From Desmodus rotundus (Eukaryota > Chordata > Mammalia > Chiroptera > Phyllostomidae): DNA of 64,000 nt. Below the pieces are notes generated by a model. The model was not told the origin of the DNA. It saw only the letters and a program-made list of their open reading frames with translations, and ran no database searches. Below are positions 1 through 62,370 of the stretch, piece after piece (within the stretch, counting starts at the first letter, position 1; every line of letters starts with the position of its first letter). The position numbers and the translations under genes were made by a program. The DNA lies in NCBI RefSeq assembly GCF_022682495.2, contig NC_071398.1:97305705-97369704 (forward strand), read 5' to 3'.

Positions 1-35
1 CTAGTTCTCATCAGGATTATTCATGAAGTACTTTT

Positions 36-241
36 TAAAAAATATATTTTATTTATTTTTTATAGAGGGGAAGGGAGAGAGATAAACATCAGGGTGTGGT
101 TATCTCTCACCTGCCCCCCACCCCCCACACCCTGCGCAGAACGTGGCCTGCAACCCAGCCATGTGCCCTGACTGGGAATTAAACTGGCGACCTTCACATT
201 CTCAGGCTGGCACTCAACCACTGAGCCACACCAGCCAGGGC
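36..241 (-). mobile_element. Ves SINE, minus strand
   Basis: Read on the minus strand from 241: AGCCCTGGCTGGTGTGGCTC, then the typical tRNA-related body, a CT-rich part and an A/T-rich tail at 36-60. The only one of nine Ves copies in the same sense as PRRC2C. Both flanks are T/A-rich (TTTAAAAAA), a likely insertion site. Confidence 0.9.
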
Positions 242-672
242 TTTAAAAAAAAAAAAAAAAAAAAACCTGAGTTACAATATGTTAAACATAATGATTTGGT
301 ATTTGTATATTGCAAAATGATCAGCCCAGTAAGTCAACACCCGCCAGCATAGTCATACCTTTTTGAAATTCTAACTTTTAAGATCTACTCTCTTAGCAAC
401 TTTAAAGTACATGACACAATATTACGATCAAAGGGTGTGAGACTGCCATTTATACAATAAATAAGTCACAAGGCTGTAGTGTACACCATGACAACAATTT
501 GAAAACCATTAAAAAAATTCAATGCTGAAATAACCCTCAGGAGAGAGGCCTCCAATCCATACTTCATAAAATGCTAAGATGAAAAGGAAGTACTAAAGTA
601 GTGGTAAAGATAATATAACCAATAACATTTTACTTTGTTAAAATGACATGTGGCAGGACAGAAGCCACTACA
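242..672. other. PRRC2C: Intron 28 sequence, no gene seen
   Basis: AT-rich intronic sequence beginning with a 20-nt A run next to the SINE. No coding signal and no clear repeat recognised. Confidence 0.6.
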
Positions 673-890
673 CAGGAGTGTTAATCCAGGCCACAGGTGG
701 CAGACACAAGGCCTGTGCAGGCCACCACATTTTATCCACCCGGCACCTTGTTTCTACCCAGCGGCAGGGCTGAGTTCTCGCTGAACTGTTAAGGAGTAGT
801 TAAATTTATACAGTCTGAAAGTACATTTGGCTCTTTGAAGGCAACAGCGAGGCTGATGTGGCCCCCAGTGAAACTGATTCGACACCCCTG
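673..890 (-). mobile_element. hAT-type short DNA transposon (MITE-like)
   Basis: About 218 bp bounded by imperfect inverted ends: CAGGAGTGTTAATCC on the + strand at the left and, read inward from the right, CAGGGGTGTCGAATC. The inner sequence (GGGGCCACATCAGCC) is of the type seen in old mammalian Charlie-like hAT repeats. No transposase frame. Confidence 0.65.
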
Positions 891-1703
891 ATCTAGGGTC
901 ACAGGTAATCTTAACAATGTCTCCTTGTAATTTATGCTTCAAATATAAAACGGGAAAACATAAACACATGGTAAAACTGCGCTGAGAGAAATTAATCCAG
1001 GGATTCCCTATTAATAAACACAAACTAAGCAGGCTGAGAGCAAGGAGCAGCAGACAGATGTGGTGCAGCCGCGGCCTGCGCTCAGAAGCTCCCCCTGGGC
1101 CTTCCGAGCCAGCAGCCACCACCGCACGTGAAGCTTACACTGCACTCCTACTGCAGGAGGGGTCGGCTGTGCCTCGGCCGCTGTCAGGGCGGGGAGTGCT
1201 GATGCAGCACTGGCCCTCTGCCTCCGCGGCCATAAGCACTGACCTCTGTCAGAGCTGGCAGGGAGCTGCAGCTTTTCAACGTCTCAAGCAGCTGATACCA
1301 ATGGAAAGGAGACTGGTTTGTGTGATTGAATCTGTTTGCTCTTTCTGAATTAGAAATTTTAAATTTTTATTTTTACAACAAATTCCAAGATAACCCCAAA
1401 TTTAGTAATACAAAAGAGAGCCTCTAACTTCTAGTTGGGGTAAATAGTTTTACTTTCACAGGTCGACAATCTCTTGGAATAAGCAAACCAAACAATGGGG
1501 TAATACCAGAAAATAAAACATACTATATAACTAACTATACAGATGTACTAAATTCTACTGAAGAATCTCTCATCAAAAAATAAAAGCGAGCACCACGTTT
1601 TTAAAGTTTACTGACAATCCTGCTCTGTTAAGGAAGGGCAGGCAGCTGACCCCAAGCCGGTACAGGATTATAATTTATGTAATCTAAAAGAAATGAGCTA
1701 TGT

Positions 1704-1974
1704 CAGTGACTTCCAACCTTTATCATCTCAGGAGACACACATACTAGTCACTAAAATTCTGCAGCACACCGAAAAATATTTTTTGTTGATCTGACAAAAA
1801 AAAAAAGTATTTTGATTCATTCACATTGGACAACTATTATATTGTTACATGTCCAGCTAAATGGCTGTCATTTTTTAAATTTGAGCATCCAAAGAGAAAG
1901 AGGTCAGTGCCCAACTAAATAGTCAGGGACTGCGTCTTTAAAAATGCTTGCGGCATGCCAGTTGAAAATTGCTG
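1704..1974. mobile_element. hAT-type short DNA transposon with degenerate 8-bp duplication
   Basis: About 271 bp with inverted ends CAGTGACTTCCAACC and, from the right, CAGCAATTTTCAACTGG. The eight bases outside each end (AGCTATGT and AGCTTTAT) agree at six positions, as expected for an aged 8-bp hAT target duplication. Non-autonomous. Confidence 0.65.
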
Positions 1975-2229
1975 AGCTTTATCAATCGATGCCAAGTCTA
2001 ATTTACAAAGTGTGGAAATTCTATCTGAACCACATCAAGACCCAACACATTTCTAAAAGCAAATGCATAACTCTGCAACCTTCCTAAGCTGCCCTGAAAA
2101 GAATTTAGTTTTCCTTTCAAGGGTTTTATTGCCACCACAAGTAGGGATGACAGCAGCCTTGCCGTGAGTGCTGCTGCCACCAACTCTTGTCCCCAGACTT
2201 CCACTCTCATTAAATTAGAGATGAGACAC

Positions 2230-2410
2230 GCCTGTGGTTGATATGGGCTGTCACTTATCTGTAGTGTAACCTTAGGTTAAAACAACAATACAACAAACCA
2301 AAAGAAACAACCCCTTCAAGCCCCAACCTCCCCGTCAAATGGGGATGACTCAGTCCTCGGGAGATGCTGTGTGCAGACTAACTTCATGAGTTGCTGCGTG
2401 CAGCGGCTGC
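2230..2410 (+). repeat. MIR-like SINE remnant
   Basis: Carries degenerate pieces of the MIR core (GTGTAACCTTAGGTT, then TCAAATGGGGATGA). Diverged, so borders are approximate. The remainder of 891-2229 and 2411-2790 shows no clear gene or repeat. Confidence 0.45.
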
Positions 2411-2791
2411 GCAGCGACCACTCGCATCATTGCGACTTCCCGTCTTTGTCTGGCCCCTGACTCCTCCTCTGCCCTGGCCTGCGCTCCGACAAAGCGGACT
2501 TGGGTTGTTAGTCGTTAGCAGCAAGACGGCACTTGCACTTCCGAGACCCTCAGCAGCTATCTCGTGATTTTAACTGCCCTGGGATTGCTGTGACCCTCTT
2601 CCTCAAGAAGCTCCGAGGCTTGACTTTGTTCAGTCAAGTCTGACCGAACTGACCAGAGTTTGAGGTTCACGACATAATCTACCTGATTAACAACATAATG
2701 CAGTTTATAACAAGTTCACCCTAGCTTGTATGGCGCAGGAAGAAGCAGAGGGATATGGCAGAAAAGCTCAGCAATTACAATGTCTCCAAAC

Positions 2792-2806
2792 CACACACAC
2801 ACACAC
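2792..2806. repeat. CA/GT microsatellite beside exon 28 donor
   Basis: Seven and a half CA units on the + strand, read as GT/UG in the PRRC2C transcript. It begins 14 nt downstream of the exon 28 donor. Confidence 0.95.
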
Positions 2807-2820
2807 TTTGAAGTGGTTAC

Positions 2821-52629
<49,809 letters not shown>

Positions 52630-53184
52630 CTGCCACACCCCTTAAAACCAGCCTTTAAGGTGCACATAAAAAAGAAAAATAAGAAAAGTTTTAGAATTAG
52701 CTTACTAAATACGCCTAATATGTAAATGTTTGCAGAACTTCTGAGAAGTGAAAACAGTGCAAGATGAAATCAAGTTCAACAACTCAATCAACAGAAATTC
52801 ACAAACTAGCTCTCGTCCTGCTTCCCTCCAGTTTAGTAAGGTGCGCACACATCAACCTTCGAGTCGTTCGTCCGGAGAGGCTGGGGCGCAGCAGGGTGGA
52901 AGGTGGTGAATCCTACCAAGGAGCCACCATGGACAGCGGAGGCACAGGAGTTAAAGGCAGTGCAGGACAGGTACATCCTGCAAAAGGCATTCAGAGTCAA
53001 GGAACACCTGTGTAGGCCCTAACGACATAAAAATCATCTTACATTTGTCCACTGCAGGACCAGCATCACATGCAAGATGTGGTTTTACGTGCACACCAAT
53101 CGCCATACTCAATATTTGTGTAATTCCACTTAATTTATCAACAGTTTTCACATCACCTCACTTCAGTCTAAAACCAGATGATAT

Positions 53185-53290
53185 AGCCAGCACTCTGATT
53201 TGGCAGACGAGGAAACCAACGTTGAGGGGTAACTGAGACTGGATCCAAAAATCAAGACTCCTGGGTCAGTCCATGACACCAGGTCACCTC
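53185..53290 (+). repeat. MIR remnant
   Basis: TTTGGCAGACGAGGAAACCA and AAGACTCCTGGGTCAGTCCA match the MIR core and its 3' part. Confidence 0.6.
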
Positions 53291-53654
53291 CTCCTCATGG
53301 AGCCAGATAACCACTCAGCGCTCCAAACACAGATTTATAGTAAACCACCTGTCCTTGAAACAAGCAAAAGGCAAAACCTCATCTGCTGGGAAACCTTTAG
53401 CTGCTGGGAAAAACCTCATCTGCAGCTAAAACCACCCTCGTAAATAGACGGCTTGCCATCATACTCGGAAGAATGTAATTAATTATACCCCAAGGGTGCT
53501 AATGATGACGACGGAGTGAAGACAGCTGTACTCCCAGAATCTGTCCTTGTTGACAGGTGTTCACCAAACATGGACAAAAATATGGGAAGATTTTTCAACC
53601 ACAGTGTATATTCACTAGTCAGTGTATTGAGGAAAAGAGAACCGAAGGGTTGCC

Positions 53655-53815
53655 CATTCGGTTCCTGGTCAGGGTCAGGGTGCATGCCTGGGTTGCAGGC
53701 AGGGTCCCTGGTGCAAGCTGTGCAAAAGGCAACCACACATTGATGTTTCTCTCCCTTTCTTTCTTCCTCCCTCCCCCTCTGTCTAAAAATAAATAAAATC
53801 TTAGAGAAAAAGAAA
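53655..53815 (+). mobile_element. Ves SINE, 5' truncated
   Basis: Starts inside the body at about GTTCCTGGTCAGGGTCAGGG and continues GCATGCCTGGGTTGCAGGC, CACACATTGATGTTTCTCTC, CCCTCCCCCTCT to an AATAAATAAAATC tail. Confidence 0.88.
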
Positions 53816-54690
53816 AAGAGCAGGCACTCTTAGTGTAAAGCCAGAGTTTAATTTAGCCTACTATCTTTTTTCGGTGTTTCACTCCTGAAAGTCTTGGGAG
53901 ACACCCTGAAACACCCAGACAGGTTGAAACTGCACTCAACATATACTTGAGAGAAAAGCCAGGAACCAGTTCAAAACTTAAAATTATGTTTAGGAATGTA
54001 AGACAACATTAAATAAAATTATGTATTTAAAAAAAATTCCTTTTAGGACACAGTGTCAAAAGAATCTAGCCCCCTTCAGAGGAAGGACCATCATCAAGAC
54101 TTAGCTTCACTTTGTATAATTTACTTAAAAATATTTTTAAAAATGTAATTCCTGTTTGGATGCTGAAAATGAATCAATGAACAGGGACCGACAACAAGGA
54201 AGGACAGTGATAACTGACAGATGCAAAACAATGAAGCGAGCCCCGAGCTCCTGAACTGAGCAGGAACGCAGGTAGGGGCTGGAAGACTCCCCGGGTCGAT
54301 TCTCAGTTCCTCCTTTTTCCAAGATAGGTTTGCTTTTGATTTCCAATGGATTCACCTTCTACATTTCTAGCTGTATCAACTGGTTAACTTTGTAGCCACA
54401 ACAATCTTAAACTGCTTTCCTATCAACAACCCTAGGAACAAAAACACTATTTGTTGATTCCTTACCGATTCTGACATTTTCTGCTTCAATATTAGCTCTA
54501 TTATTACACTGTTTCTCATTATTCCTTACCAGTGCAGCTGCTGTCTACAATTTCAAATCTCACCAAGCTGTGTACCTCCCTTGCACCCCTCTTCCCTTAT
54601 GCAAAGAAAAAAACAACTACTCCCGCATGTCTCCTATACTCTTAATACGCTAGTTCCCTTCTGGTATTTCTGGTCATCAGTGGGGGTGTG
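53816..54690. other. PRRC2C: Intron 1 sequence, no gene seen
   Basis: No coding signal or named repeat. Confidence 0.5.
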
Positions 54691-55215
54691 TGTGTGGAGG
54701 GTGGGGGGCTGTTCCCCACACCCAGCAATTCTTAGATTCTCTGGCCAACTAGCTGGGTGTCCTACCACTGAACTCAATTTCAACACTATCTACCTGGAAA
54801 TGGCATCAAATCCCACAGGTTAACAAGGGCTCAGCCCCCACAGATCATCACTGCCACCACCACTTCAGATGCCATTTGAAAGCCCAAGGTTTGCCTGGGC
54901 TTCTGACTGGCTGGCTATAAACCAGAGGTTTGGTTAATTTAATAGAGCATTGCATAGAACTCAGGGGAACAATGTATTTACTAGATTACTGGTTTATTAC
55001 AAAGATGGTCAAGGATATAGCCAGATTAAGAGATGAGCAGGAGGAGACCCAGAAGGGTCCTGAGCACAGGAGTCTCCGGTGCTCCACTTCCAGGAAGTCC
55101 CCCAACCAATGGAGTTCAGGGATTTTAATAGCACTGCTAATTAAATCACTGGCCACAAGCTATAAATTTAACCTCCAGTTCCTCTCCCCTCTCTGGAGGA
55201 GGGTGGGGCCTCTCT
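54691..55215 (-). repeat. LTR-like repeat, uncertain
   Basis: ATTACTGGTTTATTACAAAG, GAGATGAGCAGGAGGAGACC and AGAAGGGTCCTGAGCACAGG resemble the reverse complement of a mammalian ERV LTR that I recall but cannot name. Low certainty. Confidence 0.4.
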
Positions 55216-55223
55216 GAGGAAAA

Positions 55224-55405
55224 GGCTAGTGTGGCTCAACAGGTTGAGTGCCCTCCTGGAATCAGAAGGTTGCAGGTTCGATTCCCAGTCAGGGCATATG
55301 CCTGGGTTGTGGGCTAGGTCCCCAGATGGGGGTGTGCAAGAGGCTACTGATCAGTGTTTCTCTGGCACATGTTTCTTTCCCTCTCTTTCTCCCTCCCTTC
55401 CCCAT
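55224..55405 (+). mobile_element. Ves SINE, lacking a tail
   Basis: GGCTAGTGTGGCTCAACAGG start and the body GGTTCGATTCCCAGTCAGGG, CTCCCTCCCTTCCCC, then flanking sequence without an A-rich end. Confidence 0.85.
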
Positions 55406-58400
55406 GGAAGCAATGGGGAACCATTAGATTCTGAGCAGGGAGCTGTGCCTGTTGGTCTAGAAGTATCATTCTGGCTACTAGGAGGAGAATAGGTGACAGG
55501 GGCCAAGAGTGGAATGCAGAGACATCGCAGACTGCAACAGCCTAGACACAGATGATGTTGCTATGGCTGAAAAATGGAGACTAGATACAGGATCGTCGTG
55601 AACCTTCCTCACACCTTCACAGCTGCTTGCACCTATGGCAATGCCTCTTCCTTCTGAGCCCTGGCTTGGGAACCGGACCCACACGTATGATGAAACACTG
55701 TTTCCGAGGGATGAGAGATCTCCTGGATACTAAAGCCTTATTGAAAACAAGGTCCGCTCCAAGTCTGCTGAGTACTTTGGTGTATTCTCTGAAATACCAC
55801 GGAGCACAGCCATCCTCTACGCCAGCATGGGAAGAACACAGGACCTCCCCCCTGCTTCAGAGCCACAGTCATTCAACAATAGCTATAAGCAAACTGCGTT
55901 GAAAACTAATACAGTCAAATGCTGCTTCAGATGTTAGGTTGTGAGAACAGACAGTGACCCTGTCTCCATGGAACTTTTAACAAACAATAAGTAAGTAAAC
56001 AAAAACATGGGGATGGAACACCTTACTGGGTGGAGAGAGAGCACAGGGGAAGGAGAAGTTGGATGGGATGGAAAAACCCAGGGTGCACAGACTTACCCAG
56101 GAAAGCTGTAGGAGACACTCCAGTCCAGGCCTCATGCCAGACCAACTGGATCAGAATTGCTGGGCTGGGCTGGCAGTGGTGCTCTTTGAAAAGCTCCCTC
56201 CGAGTGTCTACAATAAAGACACTGAGGAGCACTGAGAAAGCAAACCAGCTGTGGTCTGGGAGAAGGAGGTGCCACTGAACACAGAGGTCATGCCTGAGAG
56301 GCAGAGGGGAAGTCAGAGAAAGCCGGAGTAGGCAGAAGGCAGATTTAGCAGAACCTAGTAGTTAGTCTAGGATAAGCAGTATTGCCTGAATTTATTCTAA
56401 ATGCCAGGCAAAAACTAATAAAAATATCTCAACGGCTGAGTTAATGCTTGGCTGCATTTGGCAGGCCCACACTTAAGTAACAAAATTGTATAATTTACAT
56501 AAAATAGTAATTCAAAACCCTTGAAACAGTAAGGTCAATAGGAACATTTCTTTTCAACTTGCTAACTTCTGACTTCAAAACAAGGATCGGCACAGTTATA
56601 GGAAGGAGACCAAAGAACTCCATCCTCTTCTTATATCACTTTTAACTTTGAAACATTTCTTGTTATTTGTACATCGTTGAAAACACTTTTAATGTTACTG
56701 TTCTGCTTGCTACGTACCTAAAAATTGAAATCATTTAAGAGCCAAGGGTAACTGCAAAATCAAAGCTATCTGAATAACATACCCCCTTTCTTTGTTTAAG
56801 GGAAGAGAAAGCAATCATATTCCCAAGTTCAAGGTTCTGTGACCAACTGAGCAATTCTGGTAAAAAAACAACAACAACAACAACAACAAAAAACCCCCAA
56901 AACCTACCATTTTTCATTGAAATTAGTTGTACCAAAACATGTTCATCTGCATTTTCCAGATTTTGAACAATTAACTACCTTTTAAGCAGATATTTTGGGG
57001 GCAAAAATGTTAAGAAAAAAAAGGAAGAAATAAAGAAAAAAGCCAATGTTCTTTAAGCAAACAGATTGTTGATTAAGCTGTGATCCCTAAAATTCCTTCA
57101 GTGCTAAAAATTGTAAGATTCTAAGGTTACTCATTTATCAATCACAGAAGGACTTAAAAGTATTCGATGCCAAAAATATTTTAAGTCATACTTAAAATCT
57201 AGTATATTTGGCAAAAAAAATTGCAAATTGTCACCTTGGACTTCTTAAATGACAGTTACAGTTCTATCTACGATGGACTTCTAAGCATCCATCCAGGCTG
57301 CGTTTTTCTCCTTTTCCTCATTTTTCCTGGGGTGAGTTTAGTTCCTCTGGTAAATATAGTACAATGACCCACTGATTTAAACAGTTACCATTAAAAAGAA
57401 ACTGGGGCCATTTCCAGATGAGAATACCATACATACTGCACAAACATCTTGCTGAACAAGGAAGTATGTCTACTAAGTAATAAGTCAGCCATCGCATACA
57501 AATATAAGAAATAGCTTCTTCATAAGCCATTTTCTTTGGTCTCTGTGACTCCGGACGCTTTCAGTCTCCTTCTCTTCCTACCCCTGTCTACATGAATGCT
57601 AACAGGCTGCTGCCATCCCCCTCTCCCCCTTTTCCACGTGCTTTCTGCTTCAACCATCTCATCTCCAGCTCACTGCTCCGGTAAGGATAATTCCCAAAAC
57701 CTTCCTTCAAACTACAATCTTTAGACACACATTTTTAATCGTTTAAAGAAAACAACTTAAAATTTCCAACAGAACTACAAACTCAAAATGCTGAGTTCCC
57801 CCATTCACTCAAACAAACATTACCTAGTGCCTACTATATCATCAGGTGCTACTAGAAACAGATGAAAAAGAGACACACTGTCCTCATCAGCGGAGTGCAG
57901 GTAACATTTGGAAACTTGAGAAGGCTGGAACAGGTTTGCAAAGAACCTGGAGGAAAGATAGCCTAAGTGGCACTGGCCAGCACCATAGAAACTCAGTACT
58001 CTGCAGTCTGGACAGCTGGAACACTCTCCTCAGATGTCCAGCTCCTCGTCCAGGCGGGGGAGTGGCGGGAAGCACCAGGCAGCTGGACTGAGAGAGGTGA
58101 GGAAGGAAGGAGAACTGTGCTGGTCCAGCAGAGGTGTGAGACAAGCCAGGGAGAAGAGGCTGCTGCCAGGGGATCGGTCAAAGGAGCATTTCCTGGAAGT
58201 TGAGGGGGGAGAGAATGCTGAGAATAGAAGGGAGGGGCAGTTTCAACAAGGATGAACAGAAGGTCTAACAACAGTGATCACTGAATGCTTGCTGAGTCAA
58301 GTTTCCATGGGTTGCTTTATTCATGTAAATGCAAAAGGAGGAAGCGTACTTAAACTCTTTTTGAGTGAGAAAAGTAGAGGCACAGGAGCTTGTGGTTTAA

Positions 58401-58581
58401 ATTTGATCACACACATACACACTATACATGTACACATGTAGAGGAACACACAGAGAATGATGAAACAAATTTGGTGAACTATTAACACTTAGGAATACAG
58501 ATGGAGGAACATGGGACTTTCTGCATTTGTTTCATAACTTTTCTGTAAGATTAAAATTATTCCAAAAGAGGTGTTTTTTTT
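55406..58581. other. PRRC2C: Intron 1 sequence, no gene seen, MER5-like trace
   Basis: A MER5-like piece at about 56135-56210 (CCAGACCAACTGGATCAGAA). An ACA trinucleotide run at 56868-56888. A GC-richer block at 57890-58260 has open frames but no splice, start or family evidence. Confidence 0.45.
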
Positions 58582-58735
58582 GGCCCTGGCAGGGTAGTTT
58601 GGTTAAAAATTGTCCAGATAAGCCAAGGTTGTAGGTTCGATCCCCAGTCAGGGCATGTAAAAGAATCAACCAATGAATGCATACATAAGTGGAACAATAA
58701 ATCTCTCTCTCTTAAAAAAACTTTTTTTTTTTGAA
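58582..58735 (+). mobile_element. Ves SINE, older subfamily
   Basis: GCCCTGGCAGGGTAGTTTGG start, B-box-like GGTTCGATCC, AAGAATCAACCAATGAATGC and an A/T-rich end. Lacks part of the CT-rich 3' segment. Confidence 0.85.
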
Positions 58736-59370
58736 AAAGCTCATCTGTTCTCCCAAACATCTTCCTCTCCCCAATTTCACAGAGCCATTCTCCCTGAACT
58801 TGAGTAATCTTCGATATTCATTTTCCCCAATTCTAACATAAAGAGGAATCCAAGTTTTATACATTCTAATTTAGTAATGCCTCTTGAAGCCAATTAAAAG
58901 AAAATGAGGCTCTAGAGATGGAGTATAATGTATAGAGTATCGGATTGGGAACAAGAGCTCATAACCCAAGTCACCAAAACTTACCCATGAAGAAACCACC
59001 TGAGAGAAGTAAACTAAGTGGCCTCAAACACATTCAGCCAACAGTGAGGGGCCAAGATTAAATCCGAGCTTGACATCAAAGCCAGTGCCCACAATAAAAA
59101 CCTTATGAAAGTCAGAATTCAATTTTCCTTATAGAAGACATAAACATCAAACCTTTAAAATATATAATAATAAATAACATATCATGAGGTTAAGAGACTC
59201 TACGAGATTCAAGTTTTTACTATCAAAACTTGTGCTACAACAGAGTAAAATATCAAGGATAAAAAATTATACCAAAAAACCACAATATCACCTCTAATCT
59301 CTATCAACAAAAGCATTTTATCTGTTGCAGAAATGTCATTTTGAAGTACAATGAAAAAGTGTAAGTATCA
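58736..59370. other. PRRC2C: Intron 1 sequence, no gene seen
   Basis: AT-rich; nothing recognised. Confidence 0.5.
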
Positions 59371-59577
59371 GCCCTGGCTGGTGTGGCTCAGTGGATTGAG
59401 CTCAGGCTGCAGACCAAAGGGTCGCCACTTTGATTTCTAGTCAGGGCACATGCCTGGGTTGCAGGCCAGGTCCCCAAAACAAGGGGTGCATGAGAGGCAA
59501 CCACACAGTGATGTTTCTCTCCTTCTCTTTCTCCCTCCCTCCCCCTCTCTAAAATAAATAAATAAAATCTTTAAAAA
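59371..59577 (+). mobile_element. Ves SINE with near-perfect target-site duplication
   Basis: GCCCTGGCTGGTGTGGCTCA to AATAAATAAATAAAATC. The flanks AAAAAGTGTAAGTATCA and AAAAAGTGTAAGAATCA form a 17-bp duplication with one difference, and the start matches the family consensus closely, so this is one of the youngest inserts here. Confidence 0.96.
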
Positions 59578-59609
59578 AGTGTAAGAATCAATGCACTATA
59601 GACTGTAAA

Positions 59610-59970
59610 AGGGGGGTGCTATATACTAAATTGTGCCCCCCCATCCATATGTTGAAGTCCTAATTCCCAACGTGATGGATGTGTTTGGATAGGACCACTG
59701 GGAGATGACTTGGTTTAGGTGCTGTGATGGCGGTGGGGTCTCATGGGGGACCAGTGCTCTTATTAAGTAGGAGGAGGAGATGCCAGCCCTGCAATGTGAG
59801 AGAAGGCCACGTGCAAGGTGGAACCTAACCGCTGGCACCCTGATCTTGGACTTCCAGCCTCTGTGATAAATAAATTGATTCATTACACTTCCAGATCTGT
59901 GATAAACTTTTACTGTCTAAATCACCTAGGCAATGGTATTTTCTCACAGCAGCCAGAGGTGACAAACAGG
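59610..59970 (+). mobile_element. MaLR LTR (MST/MLT-type)
   Basis: CCATATGTTGAAGTCCTAAT, CCCAACGTGATGGATGTGTT, GTGGGGTCTCATGGGGGACC, TTATTAAGTAGGAGGAGGAG, GGCACCCTGATCTTGGACTT, CCAGCCTCTGTGATAAATAA and CACAGCAGCCAGAGGTGACA follow mammalian MaLR LTRs in order. Non-coding. Confidence 0.85.
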
Positions 59971-62370
59971 GAGGACCGATGTATTAACCTCAGAAAAACA
60001 GCATTTTGTCCATCACTCAAATTATAACTACATTTTCCATTGAAAACAAAAAGTCAGTAAATTTATCATACTCCTCTAAATTGCAGGCCAATGAGGCAGT
60101 GTTCACAAAATACAAACTTCCTGAAAAGTTTACATTTAGATGAACTCTCCCCCACTAGATATTAAAGACATTCATTAATCAAAGTACTAGTCCTTACACA
60201 CCCCTCCTTAAATTATTTTATACTTGAGAGTAACATGCAGTCAATGACTTTAAGATTCAGAAAGGTCTTGGAATGCTAGGGAGAATTAAATTGGGTAGAA
60301 GAACAGTTATACAGCCATAGTTCAGAAACTAAACAAGTACAGAACACAGACCCAGCCTGCTAATACGAAACAGGAGCCAGTGACGGTATCGTGACAGCCG
60401 TGCTTTGTAAGACCTGTGACTTGAGGAGAACATTGATGCACGGATCTGGAATTGTACAAATTCCACTGAATTTTGTGGTGTACTTTTTCCCCCTCACAAT
60501 GTTTAAAATATTGTGCTCAAACCTGGACTTCATTAAGACAAATATTAAAAACAAACTAAGCTGGATACAAAGGAAAAACTTTCTAACTGTTCAGTTTATC
60601 CATAGGTATAAACAAGTTATCTTAAAACTAATTCCTAGCATTCTCTATTTTCACAATTGCCAAGCAACCCAAAGAGCTGTGAAATGAAGCGATCCGTAAT
60701 TCTGCTGAGGCACAAAATTTGCATCTCATGCCCCAAGGAACTGCTAGAAGGGTGCTTCTAGGAAATAAACTTGGACAATCCTCCCTACCTCTCTTGCTGT
60801 ACCCGCTTCCCCCAAGGCTTGCTTTCTTCTTTTAAAGATACAGTATAACTCTTGTAAAGAGACACATAACCTTCTAAAAAGAAAAAAGCCCAAAAACAAA
60901 CCTCTGAAAAGAAAGCCAAATCCTAGTGCAGATGATTGAAGTAAAGGGAAAGTGATGAGGTTTGAATGCCAGTATGATGTTCAAATATTTGGAAGACCTT
61001 AAGTAAGATATGATTGTTAAAGGTTAACTATAGCATCCTCTTGATCACCAGATGCATTCAAAAAAAGCAAGCTAACTCTGTGTCTGAAACATCTTAAAAG
61101 ATAATTCCTGCTTTGGGTAAGAGGTTGAACTGGTCAAGTTCTAAGGTCACTTCCATTTCTAATTGTTATAGTCAATCATTAGTAATTCTAAAACTAGTGA
61201 CATCAAATATTTTTAAGATGCCACTTGAAGCTGTAATGATAAAGCTAAGAACACCACATATTGAATGCCTTTAACAAGAAATAGCACTACAGCAAAAGCA
61301 TTAAAAATCGTCATTTAAAAAACAGTGTAAAATAAATCTGTTGGAGTCCTAATTAGAAGGTGAGAAGGGCTCAGGCCCTTGGAAATTGGAACATGTAATT
61401 CAAGGGCTGCCTGTAAAGGCTGGAATTTCCAGCTGGAATTTCTAAGTGTAGAGAATCGGTTAGCACCCCTCCCCACCAAGGGCTGGCTATCCTTCAACCT
61501 GACATGCCTGTCTGGGGGCATGGACACCCACCCATCTCTTTCTTTCTCCCACCTTCTGCCTTCGTGTATCAAGACAGAACTAATAATGTAACTGAAGAAT
61601 TTTTCTTTTCCGGTCAGGAAGCCATGCAATCAATACATGTAGGCTATTCTTGCCTTTTTAATCCTTATTCAATAGTTCAACAGGAAGACAGATTTTTTCT
61701 GCCTCCAAAATGTCAGAAGACTGGTTCTACAACCGGGTGATATTTCGTCTTTCTACATTCTGCCCTAGCTTGTGGTGTGGGCTGCAGGCCTACACAAATT
61801 AAAACTCATAGAACCGCACACCAGAAAGTCCAGTGTTTCCTAATCTAAGCACTCACACAGCAATGTAACCAACCTCCACCTCTGTCAAAGCCTTATTTCC
61901 ATCACCTTTTATTCTGCTTTTAAAATAAAGTTCCTGTATCTGTTCCATTTTCCTAACTTTCAGAAGCAGCTCTATACCTCCCATATTGTGTTTCTTCAAT
62001 TAAGATCTACAACATTTCAACCCAATGTTAAAACCAGTTACTTAAAACACAGGCCAACCTACACTAGCCATACTGCTAATAATCTGAATGTTAATATGAA
62101 CTGAAAAATTAGTGATTTTTGAAGATAATATTTTCCTCCCCTCTTTAAAATCTGATGATGTACAACATTTAATATATTGTTTCCCATTCACGAGAAATAT
62201 TTAATAAGCTATAATACCCATCTTCAAAACAGCACTGGGTAAACTGAATTCTGTACTTGCCTAACTATTTACCTAACCTCAGGAAAAAGTTCTAAGCTTT
62301 TTATTCCTTAGTGACCACTTCTCCAGTCTCCAAATTGCTCCTGATGTATTTCTAAACATGTCCTTAACAC
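59971..62370. other. PRRC2C: Intron 1 sequence, no gene seen
   Basis: AT-rich. The block at 61310-61620 is less AT-rich, with open frames on both strands but no family likeness. Confidence 0.5.

Noticed and set aside
754..1122. 122-codon minus-strand frame with a hydrophobic stretch
   Set aside because: It runs through an hAT-type repeat (673-890) and has no start context, splice support or resemblance to the missing PRRC2C exons.
57846..58271. Possible extra gene in intron 1 (several overlapping frames)
   Set aside because: Frames of 73-92 codons on both strands reflect local GC rise; no recognisable protein or splice pattern.
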